Shown piece after piece: positions 25,845 through 37,179 of a stretch of 64,000 nucleotides of DNA. Under the pieces are notes generated by a model that saw nothing but the letters and a program-made list of their open reading frames with translations, did no database searches and was not told the DNA's origin. Location of the stretch: NCBI GenBank assembly GCA_039619475.1, contig CM077116.1, positions 455,327,576 to 455,391,575 on the forward strand, written 5' to 3'. Position numbers and translations under genes: made by a program. Origin of the DNA: Icerya purchasi (lineage: Eukaryota; Arthropoda; Insecta; Hemiptera; Monophlebidae). The number at the start of each line of letters is the position of its first letter. Within the stretch, counting starts at the first letter, position 1.

Positions 25845-26220
25845 TTATTTTATTTTATAGGCACGCCAACACAGGACATTCCAACAACAACACAAAAGAT
25901 TAAAAGAATAGAAAGACATATGGAGTGACAGGTTATATCAAAAAACGATTAGAGACAGAAGAAATGAAAGAGCCTAACAAAGTAACAACAAAAGAAGATG
26001 GAAAAGAGAGAATGTGTAGATGGCACTGTAAGGATTCGAGAAGCCAAGGCTAAGCAAATTGGACTAAAAGATCGCGCGTTCTGAGGAAATAAAGGAACAT
26101 GCAAATAGAACGTGGTTTGCATCGTAGGTGACATTTAAGGAGGGAGGATGAAAGGGACACAAAGGAGATTTAACAAGAGCAAAACGGAAACGAGAAGCCG
26201 GGAGCAGACCATGATAAAGA
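25845..26220 (-). mobile_element. LINE family Y, 3' end copy
   Basis: Minus-strand frames give VTYDANHVLFACSFISSERA, matching the terminal H...C block of ORF2 in the copies at 33.5 and 39.2 kb. The 3' tail reads GTTGGCGTGCCTATAAAA followed by an A-rich run, very close to the GTTGGCGTACCCATAAAA tail of the 39.2-kb copy. The element is 5'-truncated, as is usual for LINE insertions. An (AT)n run follows its tail at 25,793-25,817. Confidence 0.65.
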
Positions 26221-26493
26221 GGAAGTGTTTGTTTTTCTGAGATTCACTCAAAAACTACTGGACGGGTTTTAAACACTTTTTCGTTTTTGAAAGCTACTCC
26301 AATACAAGATAGTCATAGGCTCAAAATAGATTCGGTGTTTCATAAAGAAATATACATCATATTTAAATATATGATTCTTGGACAACAAAACGCTAACTTT
26401 TTCAAATTTTATTATTTTTTTTTTTAATTATCATTATTATACATATAGTTTTTAAACATTTCCTATCAGAGTAAAGCTGAGTGTTTCAGCTAG
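26221..26493 (+). mobile_element. Candidate Helitron 3' end
   Basis: The segment ends in AGCTGAGTGTTTCAGCTAGT: a 6-bp stem (AGCTGA/TCAGCT) overlapping a CTAG end followed by T. A subterminal hairpin plus CTRR before T is the classic Helitron 3' terminus. Upstream (about 26,235-26,300), a block around CTACTGGACGGGTTTTAAAC resembles the tails of insect Helitrons. No 5' TC end or Rep/helicase coding sequence was found. The call rests on the terminus alone. Confidence 0.35.
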
Positions 26494-28614
26494 TATATTA
26501 TAAAATTTTTGAAAAAAAGTCTTCAGCCCATTCTATAGGCTAGAAGACATTCAACATTTTCTCTGTTTCCACATGTACGATTAGATAAGGTTTTTCGTTT
26601 TTTTGTAAAATATTATAATCGCATGAGTTTTTAAACCATTTCCATTAGGCAAATGTACGTTTTAGTGTTAATGAGTTTAGTGCGCACGTGTTGGTACGAA
26701 TTTCACTAGAAGTGAAATTTTTAATTTTACCATTTTAATTGAACGTAGCGTATTTTATATGCTACAAATTGTAAGAAAATAATACCGTCTAGCGTTACGA
26801 TAAATTTTTTCCATCGAACTTAACGATTTTAATGCGAAACTCCTAGAAATAAATTAAATTTTAACTTTGGAACTATTAAAAATAGGCACGCGCTTAATGA
26901 GTAATAATCTGGATAAAACTTAACAATCAAAATAACTAATTGCGAACTTCACGTGAAAACGAAAAAGAGAACGAATAAAAAATGGTACGATCGAGTACCA
27001 TCGCAAACGATCGCGCATTTTCTAGCGTTCTTCTACAGCAGCTAGAAAGTTAATGATTTTCTTAAAATTTGCCCCAATGGGATGGTAGGTAAACTACGAA
27101 ACCTACAAAATTTTATGAGTCCAAATTTTGAAATTAAAGGGATGACGAATCGCGACTGATCTAAATTAACAATATTGATTACTATTGAAATTTCGATTCG
27201 AAAAACTAAATATAGTTAACGTCTCGAAATATTTTTCTCGCTTGCTTCATTTATCATAAAACACCGTTTTAGTTTGTAAGATATTTTAATTTAAACTTAA
27301 TTTTTTTGATCAACGTTTTCGTGTCACCTTTTTTTTAAAAAAAAAAAAAAAAAAAATTGGCACTGCAGTTCTTTTATTTTTTAAAAAATTCACAAAGTAA
27401 AACAATTATAAACCCAAAATGTTGACCCGCGAAGCAACTAGTAGGCGTAACTATACACAGGGCGGGCCAAAGGACACGGGCCATAATTAACTACATACCA
27501 CATTTTTAAACGTTGATTCTCAAAAAAGGCATATAGCATGTAAAGTAAACAACATTTCAGATACTTTTTCTGTTTCTAAACAAAAACGAAACATTTAAAA
27601 AAAACCTGAAAATTTGGACAAAAAATGATGCAGTTTCACGTAGCAAAAAAAGAAATTAAAATTAGATAAAAGCTCGCGAAAATTAATAAAAAAAAAAAAA
27701 AAACTTAGAAATTATGAAGAAGCAAACGAGGCATTTACTCGCGGTACAAAAACTTGAAAATTTGGTCCAAAAACACGACACACTTAGGCGCGGTGAAAAA
27801 AAATTTGGAATTTAGACAAACACAACTCGAAAAAATTAAACTGCATTCATTCCGGTTCTTGTAGCGCTCCTCTATGGGACGTAATTTGCGAATTCGAACA
27901 AAAAGCAACAAAATTTAAATTAAATTGTTTCACAAGTTGAAAATTTTGTAGACTTGAGTGAAATATTCTTAGATACACATATACGAGCACGCACCAACAC
28001 AGTGGGAAATTAAAAATAAAGCGAATGCTAAACTTCAAGTGAATACTTGAAAATTTTAACAGATCAGATCACTCCGGTCATTTAAACTTTAGTAATTTCC
28101 ATATGCCATAATAACCTTATGCAGTTACACGCAGTAAGGAAAAGAAAAATAATAATGATAGAAATAATGTAATACACCCAAGCAGCTACTCGCCGAAAAT
28201 TTAAACGCGACAGAATAAATGTATATAATAAATAACCGGTTGGGTACATATAATGATTATTTTCTGTGCGTTAGTAGTAATAATACTTCTAAATATAACA
28301 ACATCTCGCAAGTGTTGCCCTTTTAAAGATGAAAAATTATTATTTTATTTTATTTATTTTTCGAAACACAATCGGCGTAAAGCGCTAATAAATAGAACAG
28401 AAAAATTGCATCGTTAAAAAAAAAGGCAAGCCTCTGAGAACCAGAAATGGTAACTTTATGGGACTGTGTATAAAAATTATTATTCCTTTTTTATGTTTGC
28501 AAATGACTAATAGCAGCAAACAATTATATTATCATTAATTACATCGAGATTTCGAAAAAGTGCGAAGAATATTTCTACCGCAATATTTCGAACAATAAAA
28601 AAAATAAATAAAAT
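26494..28614. other. AT-rich noncoding DNA, no gene recognised
   Basis: About 2.1 kb of A-rich sequence with a poly(A) run near 27,338 and many ANNNA-type words. No domain, terminus or RNA gene was recognised. Confidence 0.5.
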
Positions 28615-28745
28615 TTGTAATTCTTTTTTTGTTTTTGTTTATCGAGCGCAATAATAATTAAGCTCTTAATGTGCAACAGCAGAGTTCGAACCAGACTTAA
28701 ACAGAACGCCGTATCCCAACCAAACTACGATACGGCAGGTTGCTG
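28615..28745 (-). mobile_element. Putative short tRNA-derived SINE
   Basis: On the minus strand, GTAGTTTGGTTGGGATACGG resembles a box A region and GGTTCGAACTC a box B. They are followed by a short body and an A-rich tail (AAACAAAAACAAAAAAAG, about 28,621-28,638). Spacing between the boxes is shorter than in a tRNA. The blocks line up with the element at 4.56-4.65 kb. No target duplication was identified. Confidence 0.42.
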
Positions 28746-29379
28746 GTACAAATCTTAAACTTTAAACTTCACAGCTTTAAAGTATTTTATAGATAAATAT
28801 ATTGTATCAAAAAAAATATTTAGGTTTAAATTTTTTTATTAATATTCATATTACCGGTGTAAATAAATAAAAATAACTCTGTAAACTGTTTGTAAATATT
28901 TTTGATAGTTTTTTTGTCTTTTTTCAAAAATATTGTTTTCATTAATAAATTCTAATACAAAAGTTTTATAATTATGTTTTTAATCCGTACATTTACTTTG
29001 CTCTGTATTTCCCTTTTTTCCTTACTAGTAATTTATTATTAATATTAATATTACCGGCAAGTCTTCTATAGATTGATAGATAAATGTTTTTGTAAAATAT
29101 CCAGTGAGAAATTATCTGTTTTAAATATTATTGATTAATTTTTTTACTTGTTTTTATGCGGTTACAAAAATTTGTCTAAGATTACAAATCAGGTAGTTTT
29201 TAAATGCGACTATCTCCCATTTTAATTGGATTAATTTTTTTCTTTTTTTCTTTCGTAATGGAAGTATAAGATTGAAAGTTTATAAATATCGATTAATCAA
29301 CTTTTTAATTTCAATTTAAAATTTCGACGGAAAGCTAGAACAAGTAAAAATCATCCATCACCGTAGGGAAAAGGCGCAT
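28746..29379. other. Unassigned AT-rich DNA
   Basis: Two copies of a TTAATATTCATATTACCGG / TTAATATTAATATTACCGG word occur near 28,840 and 29,037. They suggest a local duplication but nothing coding. Confidence 0.35.
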
Positions 29380-30000
29380 TCCCCCGTGTGAGAAATAGAT
29401 ATCGTCACTTAGGGCAAAATATTTTCAAAAGTGCCATTGTAAATGCCAAACCGAGACATGCGTTAATGATACAAATAACACAACAAAATCCAGAAATTAA
29501 AAATATAAGTAAATCAGTAAAAGAAATGCGGACATTTTTTTTTGTTCAGGTCGGAAGAAAGAAAACAAGGTATCATTTGACACAGCTCTGGTCTTCTAAA
29601 TTACGCTGAAACAGCATTAAATTTGTTTTAATAATTTTTTGCCTAGAAAATGACGTGTACCGAAATAAGACTGTGCCCAAATAGGACTGCCACGGTTTAT
29701 TCTTCCCTGTTCAAGATATACATATATTTTAGCTTCTACAGCGGAACCATGTGAACCTGGATCTGTATAACAGTCATCGATTCAGTTTGTATTTGCGGAA
29801 GCGGAGTTATACTCGTCTCCAGAATTGTAGTCGGAGTTATACTCGTCTCCAGAATTGTAGTCGGAGTTATACTCGTCTCCAGAATTGTAGTCGGAGTTAT
29901 ACTCGTCTCCAGAATTGCAGTCGGAGTTATACTCGTCTCCAGAATTGTAGTCGGAGTTACATCATCAACGTATCCTTCCGGACCTACTCATCGCTGATAT
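29380..30000 (-). repeat. Repeat family X, copy 3, with an expanded 30-bp unit
   Basis: The minus strand from 30,000 downward matches 17.53-17.69 kb: GTTGATGATGTAACT, then the expanded array, then ATCGATGACTGTTATACAGA and a block reading GGTTCACATGGTTC. A 30-bp segment present once in copy 1 is repeated here. The plus-strand frame 29388-29609 in the remainder is open for 73 codons and contains FFFVQVGRKKTRY, unrecognised. Copy 3 is longer than copies 1 and 2, so it best shows the family's extent. Confidence 0.55.
29801..29960 (-). repeat. Tandem 30-bp repeat, five and a third units
   Basis: The unit on the plus strand is TCGGAGTTATACTCGTCTCC plus AGAATTGTAG. Five full units (29801-29950) and a partial sixth follow one another with only two single-base differences. 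The period is a multiple of three, so the frame stays open through it on either strand. High identity means a recent expansion. Confidence 0.95.
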
Positions 30001-30029
30001 GTGTATGTATGTGCTGCATTCTTCAATAG

Positions 30030-33000
30030 ATTTGTCAAAATTTTTATTCAATTATTATTATCAGCGCACGTATTTAAACTCAATATAGATTACACTTAGT
30101 GAAGACATTTAAAAGAAAATTCGACTATGCAAGCAAAGCTAATCAAAGCAACGCGATGAATAATAAACGAAAATATTTATTAAACACGGAAGCAGAGTAT
30201 AAATTCTAAACGCTAATCGCGTAAAAAGTTTAAACGACAGTGTCCTGTTTTTTGTTTTTTTTTTGTAATAACCCTTTCCGCGCTTTTGTTTCTTTACATT
30301 TTTAAACAATGTCTGCGGACAAAATTATTGCAGCTAATTAATAAACTGAGTTAGAGGCTTAACACGAATCAGTCTGGTTTTCTATTACGTCAGTTATTAT
30401 TTCTATTACATTTTTGATTTTTCTTAAAAAGAAGAAAATACCAGAAATTATCCCGCCCTTCCTTTTATTCGAATCAAACGAATTAAGCAAACAAAAAAAA
30501 AAAACAGAAAAGACCAGTAGAGGAGATCTGAACATCTGGATAGAAATATTTCTGGTAATCCATGGACTTGGATGGAAAAATTACCAAAGCCGGAGAAGAA
30601 TTACTGAGAAGCCGATAGAAAAATCCTCATATTTTTAACAGTAGTATGTTCTACCACCGTTTACAAACTTCTGCCTACTTACGGATAACATTGGAAGTGA
30701 CATTCTATTGAAGATATTACAGGCCACGACTTAGCGGAATTTACCGCAATCCTCGATGAAAATTATTGAGCCGTAATCTGCTAATAAAAAATCGACTCCA
30801 AAAACTTTAAAACATTTAAGCAGCTCCCCAATTTCCCAGAACCTTTTAAACTGTAAATAAAAATTACTAAGAAGTCTTCTCATTTTCTCCGTATAATTTA
30901 CTCGACATCATAGGATAAATCTAAATAATTCTCCATCGTTTAGTCTATTCTTATTTCCGTTTTATTATCATAAATAGTGTGAGTTCAGTAATGCATAGTT
31001 CTACACAAGTCGACATTGTAATGGAATTTACAAACGTCGCGAAGACTTAAAAATTTTATAGGCAAAATGTGTCCCTTACATCATTTATTTTCGAAAAACA
31101 CAATTATATAATGCTTCATTATTTCATTTTAATAATTTTGACCCGCGAGCGTAAATAAATTCAAACGGAAAAATATACAACTGATTAAATTCATCGGATT
31201 GAAAATAACATTATATAATAGGGCTTTAATTTTGGGAAGGGAGTAGTATTACCGAATGGGGTAAATACATTCATAAAAATGTCGATAGTTTGTAAAATTT
31301 TTGTTTTTATATTCGCAAAAAGTGCAAATAAAAGATTGCTTCGCCGAAACAAAAAAAGAAATATACATCCATTATATAAACATTTGCATAAAAAAAAGGA
31401 CGATGAAGCTATAGTTTTGAAAAACGGTATAACATAAATGTAATAATAATGAAGTTAACATCGGATAAATTAATATCGATATAAACTTCTAGAAATTCTA
31501 CATATTATTATACATATATTTTGCGATGTGTACATTACATTGTACATATATTGTAAATAAACAAAATAAAAATAAAAATAAAAAATATAAAATTTCGGAA
31601 AACGTGGTGAGAGAGAAAGTGCACGCGTGTGTGAAATCTTGTTGTCGGTGGATGGTGAATAGGTAATCAAGGAGACGAAAGTAAAATTTGGAAGAAATGG
31701 GTAAAAGATCCGATGGAGACTTTTTCGAGGTGGTAATCGGACGCCGTTTACCTTCCTTCGGAGTAATTGTTCATTTTTAGTCTCCCGATCGTGGCAGAAA
31801 ACGCGTATAAAATTATGTTCCGGTAGTCAAGTTTAACCGATTCGATATAAGAAAACCGCGGAACGTAAACACGAAGTGTCGAGATTAAGAATCATCACGG
31901 AAATTTCTCTGTAGTAATCTCCGCCCGGGATGATAGGATTTCGTCCATCGCAGTCCCGATCACCTGAAAGCTACCTGATCACCAAACCGACGGACTACGG
32001 ATCGCAATAGTGATACGTACAATTTTGTGTTATATTTAAATAATAATCCTTTTTATTTGTGTATATTTTTATATTTATTAATTATGCCTTTTTAGCGGCC
32101 GGTGGAATTGTGTAGTATAAAATTTTAAAAAAAACAAAATTCGACGCTGTACGGCTCGCCATGAGAATGTCTAAAATTCAGAAAATCATGGAACATGCTT
32201 TAGCCACCTGCTGCTGGCTCCTAAAATCTGATTTTTTGACACTGCCTCGCTGATCCTCTGAATTCTGATTTTCCGAATGCTGCTTTCGACCAATAACTAT
32301 AATGCCAAATAACGCTTGTTTATCGTTGAAGCACCGATCGAGGAACGGTTTGTATAACGCTAACGAAACGCCACTATGGAAACTGTTTTGAGTCGCTTCC
32401 GTTGTCGGCTTTTTTTACATTTCTTAACATTGGTTTTTGGCTCAGACTTCGGAAGAAGTTCTCTCTTCTTCCTTTAACGATAATGTCTTCCATTTATTCT
32501 GTTCACCGGACGTAGAACTAAATGTCAAACTATAAAACGTAGATGTATTGGTATATTGAAGAGCGCAGAAATACCTAAAGACGTCGAAGGAGGGCAATTA
32601 GGCCCCGGACAGACGAACATCACCGGAGCGCGATTCGAATACGACTGAATGAATATGGAAATAAGGGTCTGAGATCTCGCAGAAATTATTGCACAATCTT
32701 ACAAAGGTGCGATGATTTCTTGTCGATAACTAGAAAGGTGTATATTCTTATAGTAGGTGCGCTACTTTGGTGTCGCTTCCGTGTGACTCATTTCGTGACG
32801 CTTTCTGGCAGTTAGTTCAAGGCTGAAGAACATGTTCCATGTTAAAAAAAAAGACAAAAACAATTGTACCTGTTTTTTATCAAAATAATAATAATCTGAT
32901 AATATAATCATGCGTCCACGGTAATTACGAGATCGTAATGGTATCCTTCTCTTGAAGATGTAACTAAACTAAAACCAATAACGTTTCAGTTTGTAATATT

Positions 33001-33515
33001 TAAAATAGAACACCCGGTACTATAAGTATAAATCGTGGCGACATTATCTCATCCGACTACGCACCTTCGCTAATACTACCGGAAACAGATAAACGTTCAG
33101 ATAAAAACTAGCCAACTAACAAGTTAAGGGAGTGATTTCGATGATAACATTCTCCATTCAAGTTTAACTATATCACCAACGTATGTGCTTATTGTGTACA
33201 GAGAATGAATAGATTGCACATTATTGGAGAAAGAGAAAAAAACTAACGAAAAAACATCGATGAAATCAGCTTAAATTTTTTTTAGTAGCATAATTTAAAG
33301 AAAATGGAGGTTTCTAAGCAATATGGGGCTACGTAAATCCCTCTTCCAAAAGCGCCGTTAGTAAAATTAGAGGAAAGTTCCTTGCCTTTTCAATAAACAT
33401 TTGAAGTCGGAAAAGAAAATGTGTATTTCTTTTTTGAATTTTCTCATCGTATTGTGATACTTTTAAGAGTGAAATTTTGTCTAATGTAATAATTTTAATT
33501 TTACCGTTTTACGAA
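30030..33515. other. Unassigned DNA
   Basis: No recognisable domain. The stretch 31,680-32,100 and 32,140-32,700 is noticeably GC-richer than its surroundings and could hold an untranslated exon, promoter or very old element, but no splice pair or ORF supports one. A 74-codon frame at 30414-30638 is Lys-rich and anonymous. Confidence 0.35.
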
Positions 33516-33519
33516 ATGT

Positions 33520-34175
33520 TAATTTGCAGGTGGTCTCTTCATTCCATTCAAATTGATTTGCTGTGGGTTCCTAGGTCATTCGGGCATCTTCGGTAATGAA
33601 GCGGCGAACCCCTTGGCTCGGATTGCTTCTTCTTCACACTTCTTTTTTTAAAAAAGTCCCATTGTCTAATTTTCATCTCAGATTATGGTATCGGACATAT
33701 ACGCTTCTTCCTCTTTTTCTAACAATTGTTCCTTTTATCTGTCTGTTCAACCTAGTCTTCCTGTTAACCTGTGGCTATTTTTATTTCCTTCACTTCGTCG
33801 TTCTGTCGTTGCCTCTGTTATTCGTCTGCGCTCTTAACTTTATTCTTTCATTTTCGTTTTTCGTTGGTTGCCTCTCCGTATTGTGTCCTCTCCACTCAAA
33901 GGAAGAGCGTGTTTGCGATGCGGCTCATGTGTTTATTAAGTGTTTATTTTTTTCTGCTGAACGTTCTGCTTTCTACTTCGGTTTGACTTGGTCTTCCTAG
34001 TGCCTCCTATATCCTACCTTTTCCCTCACGAAACATTGTTCCTATTATTTGTTCCTTTCTCCTAACATTTGATATCGTATGAAGATATAATTGACTTCTT
34101 CCTTTTCTAATTGTTTCTAGATAAAGCCCCCCTCCCCCTCCCCCGCTCGAAGAGCACAAAAAATAATAATAAAAA
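33520..34175 (+). pseudogene. LINE family Y: RNase H end, terminal finger and 3' tail
   Basis: Broken plus-strand frames give CCGFLGHSGIFGNEAANPLA (last RNase H block, GHSG--GNEAA), CPLHSKEERVCDAAHVFIKC (terminal C...H...H...C finger) and GLPSASYILPFPSRNIVPII. The tail reads GATAAAGCC then a C-rich segment, then AGCACAAAAAATAATAATAA and an A run ending near 34,183. This is the longest coding stretch of the family here. At least three frameshifts make it inactive. Confidence 0.75.
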
Positions 34176-36485
34176 AAAAAAAAATAACTTGCAGGTATTT
34201 GAAAGTTTGTCCGAATGAAAACTTACGCGAGTTCTTTTTTCTTTCTTTTGTAATATATCGTTTTTCAGGAACGTTCCGAATAACATGCGTCCATTTTTTA
34301 CTAAGATTAATACAGGCATCCATAGGCTTTAGACATGAAAATAAGAATTTTTTAACATCGCGCTATCTAAACTGTTTTCTAAATTATATCCATTGCGGAA
34401 GTTTCAAATGTTTAATAACCTTGTATTGTTTTTCTCTTCATTTTCACTTGAACTAGATTATTTTTTATCGCCACCGATCAATTTTCTCAAACAATTCAGC
34501 GGGTAAGTAACATGTACTTTTATTTTCTTCGCCTTAATTTATTCGTTCGTATTATTACTTCGAGGAGTTTACTCATTTGAATTAGAAGACTTCTCTTCTC
34601 TCCTTTTTTATTATTTCTTCTTTTCTGTTTAGCATTCGGCATTTTTCTTTTTGTTAATTTTGTAATGAAATAATAACATCAAATAAAATTGAAGTATTAC
34701 TTCCGCATTCAACAAAAAGAAATGAAATATTAGTTTCGGTAAGTTTTTAAGATCAACCTATATTTATATAATGAAGCCTTAATTATAAGCACACTTTTAC
34801 CTTTTTTCATTCAGCACCTAAACAAACCGATATTATTACGCAGATTTTTTTCATTGCTTAAAATATTTTAACATCACATTCTTTTTGAAATCTTCCCTGC
34901 GAATTTTTCAAAAGTTACCGGGGCCGTATAAATTGTTTACATTCGGATTTTTATGTTCACAAGATTTTTAAACAATTTTTTTTTTTTTTGTATTAATTTC
35001 TTAAAAAGCTACAAAAATATTTCAAATGTAAAATACAATTCGATGAAAATAACATGAAGCACTTCAGCGTATGCCCTAAAATTTTTGTTTTGCATAAAAA
35101 TCTCAAAAATTATTTCTTTGAACAGCGCAAATTAGTGAATACAAGATGATTACGGAATGCTGATATCCTTTATCATACTTGAAAAATTAAAAATAGTATA
35201 TCGGAGGCGGGCAAAACCTGAAATAAGAAAAATCGTAAAAATAGTGTAATTTTAATTAAAATCGCGAACGTTTAAACAAATTAGAAACAAGCTGCCGTCT
35301 TTAGGTAAAATACCTGGCGTGAATAGAACAGAGCTTTTCTTTCAATTCGTCTTCTTCCCTCTCTATTCGAACGAATTTGCAAAAGTCTTTGCCATCTTTT
35401 CCTTCCTCTATGAACCCCTTAACTTTACAATAATCCTCGACGACACCCTATTAAGCGTATGCGAACTTACTTCACTATAGTTAAACGCCTTCAGTGGTTG
35501 ACGTTCTTTCGTTGTGCCTTCTAAAAGTTCTTCAATGAGATTTTTTATATACGTCTGTTAACCCCTCATTTCGAACGTGTCGATTTTATTCATCGTCATC
35601 GTTTTCAAATTTTCATAGTCATTGAGCAGTCTTGACCGAGTCTAGTATCTCAGGAATTTTTCAATCTCAAGAAGGGCATACAAAGGTCTATTGATGTTAG
35701 CGCTTCGTTCCCCAATTATCGAACGTATTTGTTGCTAGCGCAATACGTGCTTTTATTTCTTTATCTGGATTCATGTTTTCGTATATATCCAGAATGCGAG
35801 ACATTTGAAATGCGACACTCTCCTGATATTTTCGCTCGATGGTATTTAACAGAATATCTAAATTAAGATTTACTATACGAATTAACGGTGTACAAGAGAG
35901 TCTGCAACGAAAAAATAATAATAATAATAATAATATTATACATTTTAGAAGGTAAAATGAACTTCGTTAAAATATAAGTAGCAAATACAAACGTAAAGTA
36001 AAAGTATAAAACTAAATAGGTATAGTACATGAGTTCAAGATAAAATTAAAAAGGGAAAAAACAACAGATACTGAGAACGTTTTTATGGTAGTAGAATGAA
36101 AGTTGATCTTCGAATGTCCGTTGTTTCTCATGAATTCATTAGTTACATATGGTCCATGTTTACAGAATGAACTTGTTTTCGATGAATATTGAAGATGCCT
36201 ATTTGATTTAGAGACTTTACTGCGGTATTTTTTTATTTTTGTTAGTAATCCAATGCGAATTCTTTGTCCGCGAAGCAAGTAAAAAAAAAGTAATATATAT
36301 TTCTCACTGAACTCTATTTTCATTTAAATTGCAAAATAAAAATTAAAAATAAATCAAAAAAGACAAAAGATAGACGACATTTAAAATGGAATAAAAACGT
36401 AACATTAATAGTTTTACTAGAAAATATTATTAAAAACATTAGGAAATCCATAGGTAACATTTATACAAAACTTCATGGTATACAC
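34176..36485. other. Unassigned AT-rich DNA
   Basis: No recognisable domain or terminus. A minus-strand frame at 36012-36323 is open for 103 codons but reads as anonymous AT-biased sequence. A short (AAT)n run lies near 35,910-35,935. Confidence 0.4.
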
Positions 36486-36489
36486 TAAG

Positions 36490-36746
36490 TTTCTCTGTTA
36501 TAACAAAAATTTTTTCATCCAGGTTTCGGTTCTTTTAAAAGGTAAATGTCCCCTATCCCCGTTCACCCTGTAGATCCGTCACTGAAAATATACGTCAATA
36601 GTACTAAACTTTTATTCGGTAGACTTTTGACTATTTCAACAGCTATAAGATCTTTGCCTGGAGGGACTTTTTTGTTTTTTAAGCTTTTAATTTTATTTTG
36701 TACTTCATCCGGCGATATGTGTTTAGAGTTGGTCACAGGTTAAAAG
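36490..36746 (-). pseudogene. Jockey-like LINE RT, upstream segment (inverted)
   Basis: The minus-strand frame from 36,746 downward gives KHISPDEVQNKIKSLKNKKV, PPGKDLIAVEIVKSLPNKS, LVLLTYIFSDGSTG and, after frameshift, KEPKPG. These are the finger motifs of a jockey-type RT (--EV---IK-LKNKKAPG-D-I--E--K-LP). The segment faces away from the rest of the RT, which starts on the plus strand about 10 bases beyond the junction. Confidence 0.7.
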
Positions 36747-36749
36747 ACC

Positions 36750-37120
36750 GTTTTCACACTTAAGAAGATTATCGAAATGCTAATAATGCAGGATCGAATT
36801 ATAAAAGTAATTTCGAAAAACAAGATCCTGCCCCATCACCAGTTTCGGTTTCGCGCAAAGCACTCGGCCGTACAACAAATTCATCTTATTACCGATAAAA
36901 CAGTTTCGGCGCTGAAAAGGGGACAATATTGTAGCGCGGTCTTTCTTGATGTCGAGCAGGCATTCGATCAGGTGCGGTACAAAGGCCTCCCTTTATAAAC
37001 TGAAGAAAATTCTGCCTATTGACGATCTTTTTTGTCAAGAAGGAGTTTTGTAGTAAAGAGGTGTGAATACATCAACGTCGGGAAAATACAGTATATACAT
37101 GCATCCGTCCCACAGGGAAG

Positions 37121-37121
<1 letters not shown>
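36750..37121 (+). pseudogene. Jockey-like LINE RT, downstream segment
   Basis: A plus-strand frame of 73 codons and its frameshifted continuation give MLIMQDRIIKVISKNKILPH, HQFRFRAKHSAVQQIHLITD, CSAVFLDVEQAFDQV (motif A, the catalytic Asp in FLDV-QAFD-V) and, near 37,098, HASVPQGS (motif B). The copy stops at motif B, where an (AT)n run begins. YADD and everything after are missing. It continues the RT encoded by the inverted segment at 36,490-36,746. Confidence 0.75.

Positions 37122-37171
<50 letters not shown>
37121..37171. repeat. (AT)n microsatellite at a transposon junction
   Basis: This AT dinucleotide run has one internal AC step. It sits exactly between the truncated jockey-like RT and the opposing RTE-like LINE. 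Confidence 0.95.
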
Positions 37172-37172
<1 letters not shown>

Positions 37173-37179
37173 ATTGTTA

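Noticed and set aside
29801..29960. CRISPR-like array
   Set aside because: Units follow one another without spacers, and the genome is eukaryotic. It is a simple tandem repeat.
29751..30029. 92-codon repetitive ORF as a secreted repeat protein
   Set aside because: The frame is kept open by a 30-bp tandem repeat inside a decayed repeat family. There is no signal peptide and no independent support.
33596..34000. 134-codon Phe/Leu-rich ORF as a membrane protein
   Set aside because: It is an out-of-frame reading of the LINE Y RNase H and finger region. The coding frame is another one.
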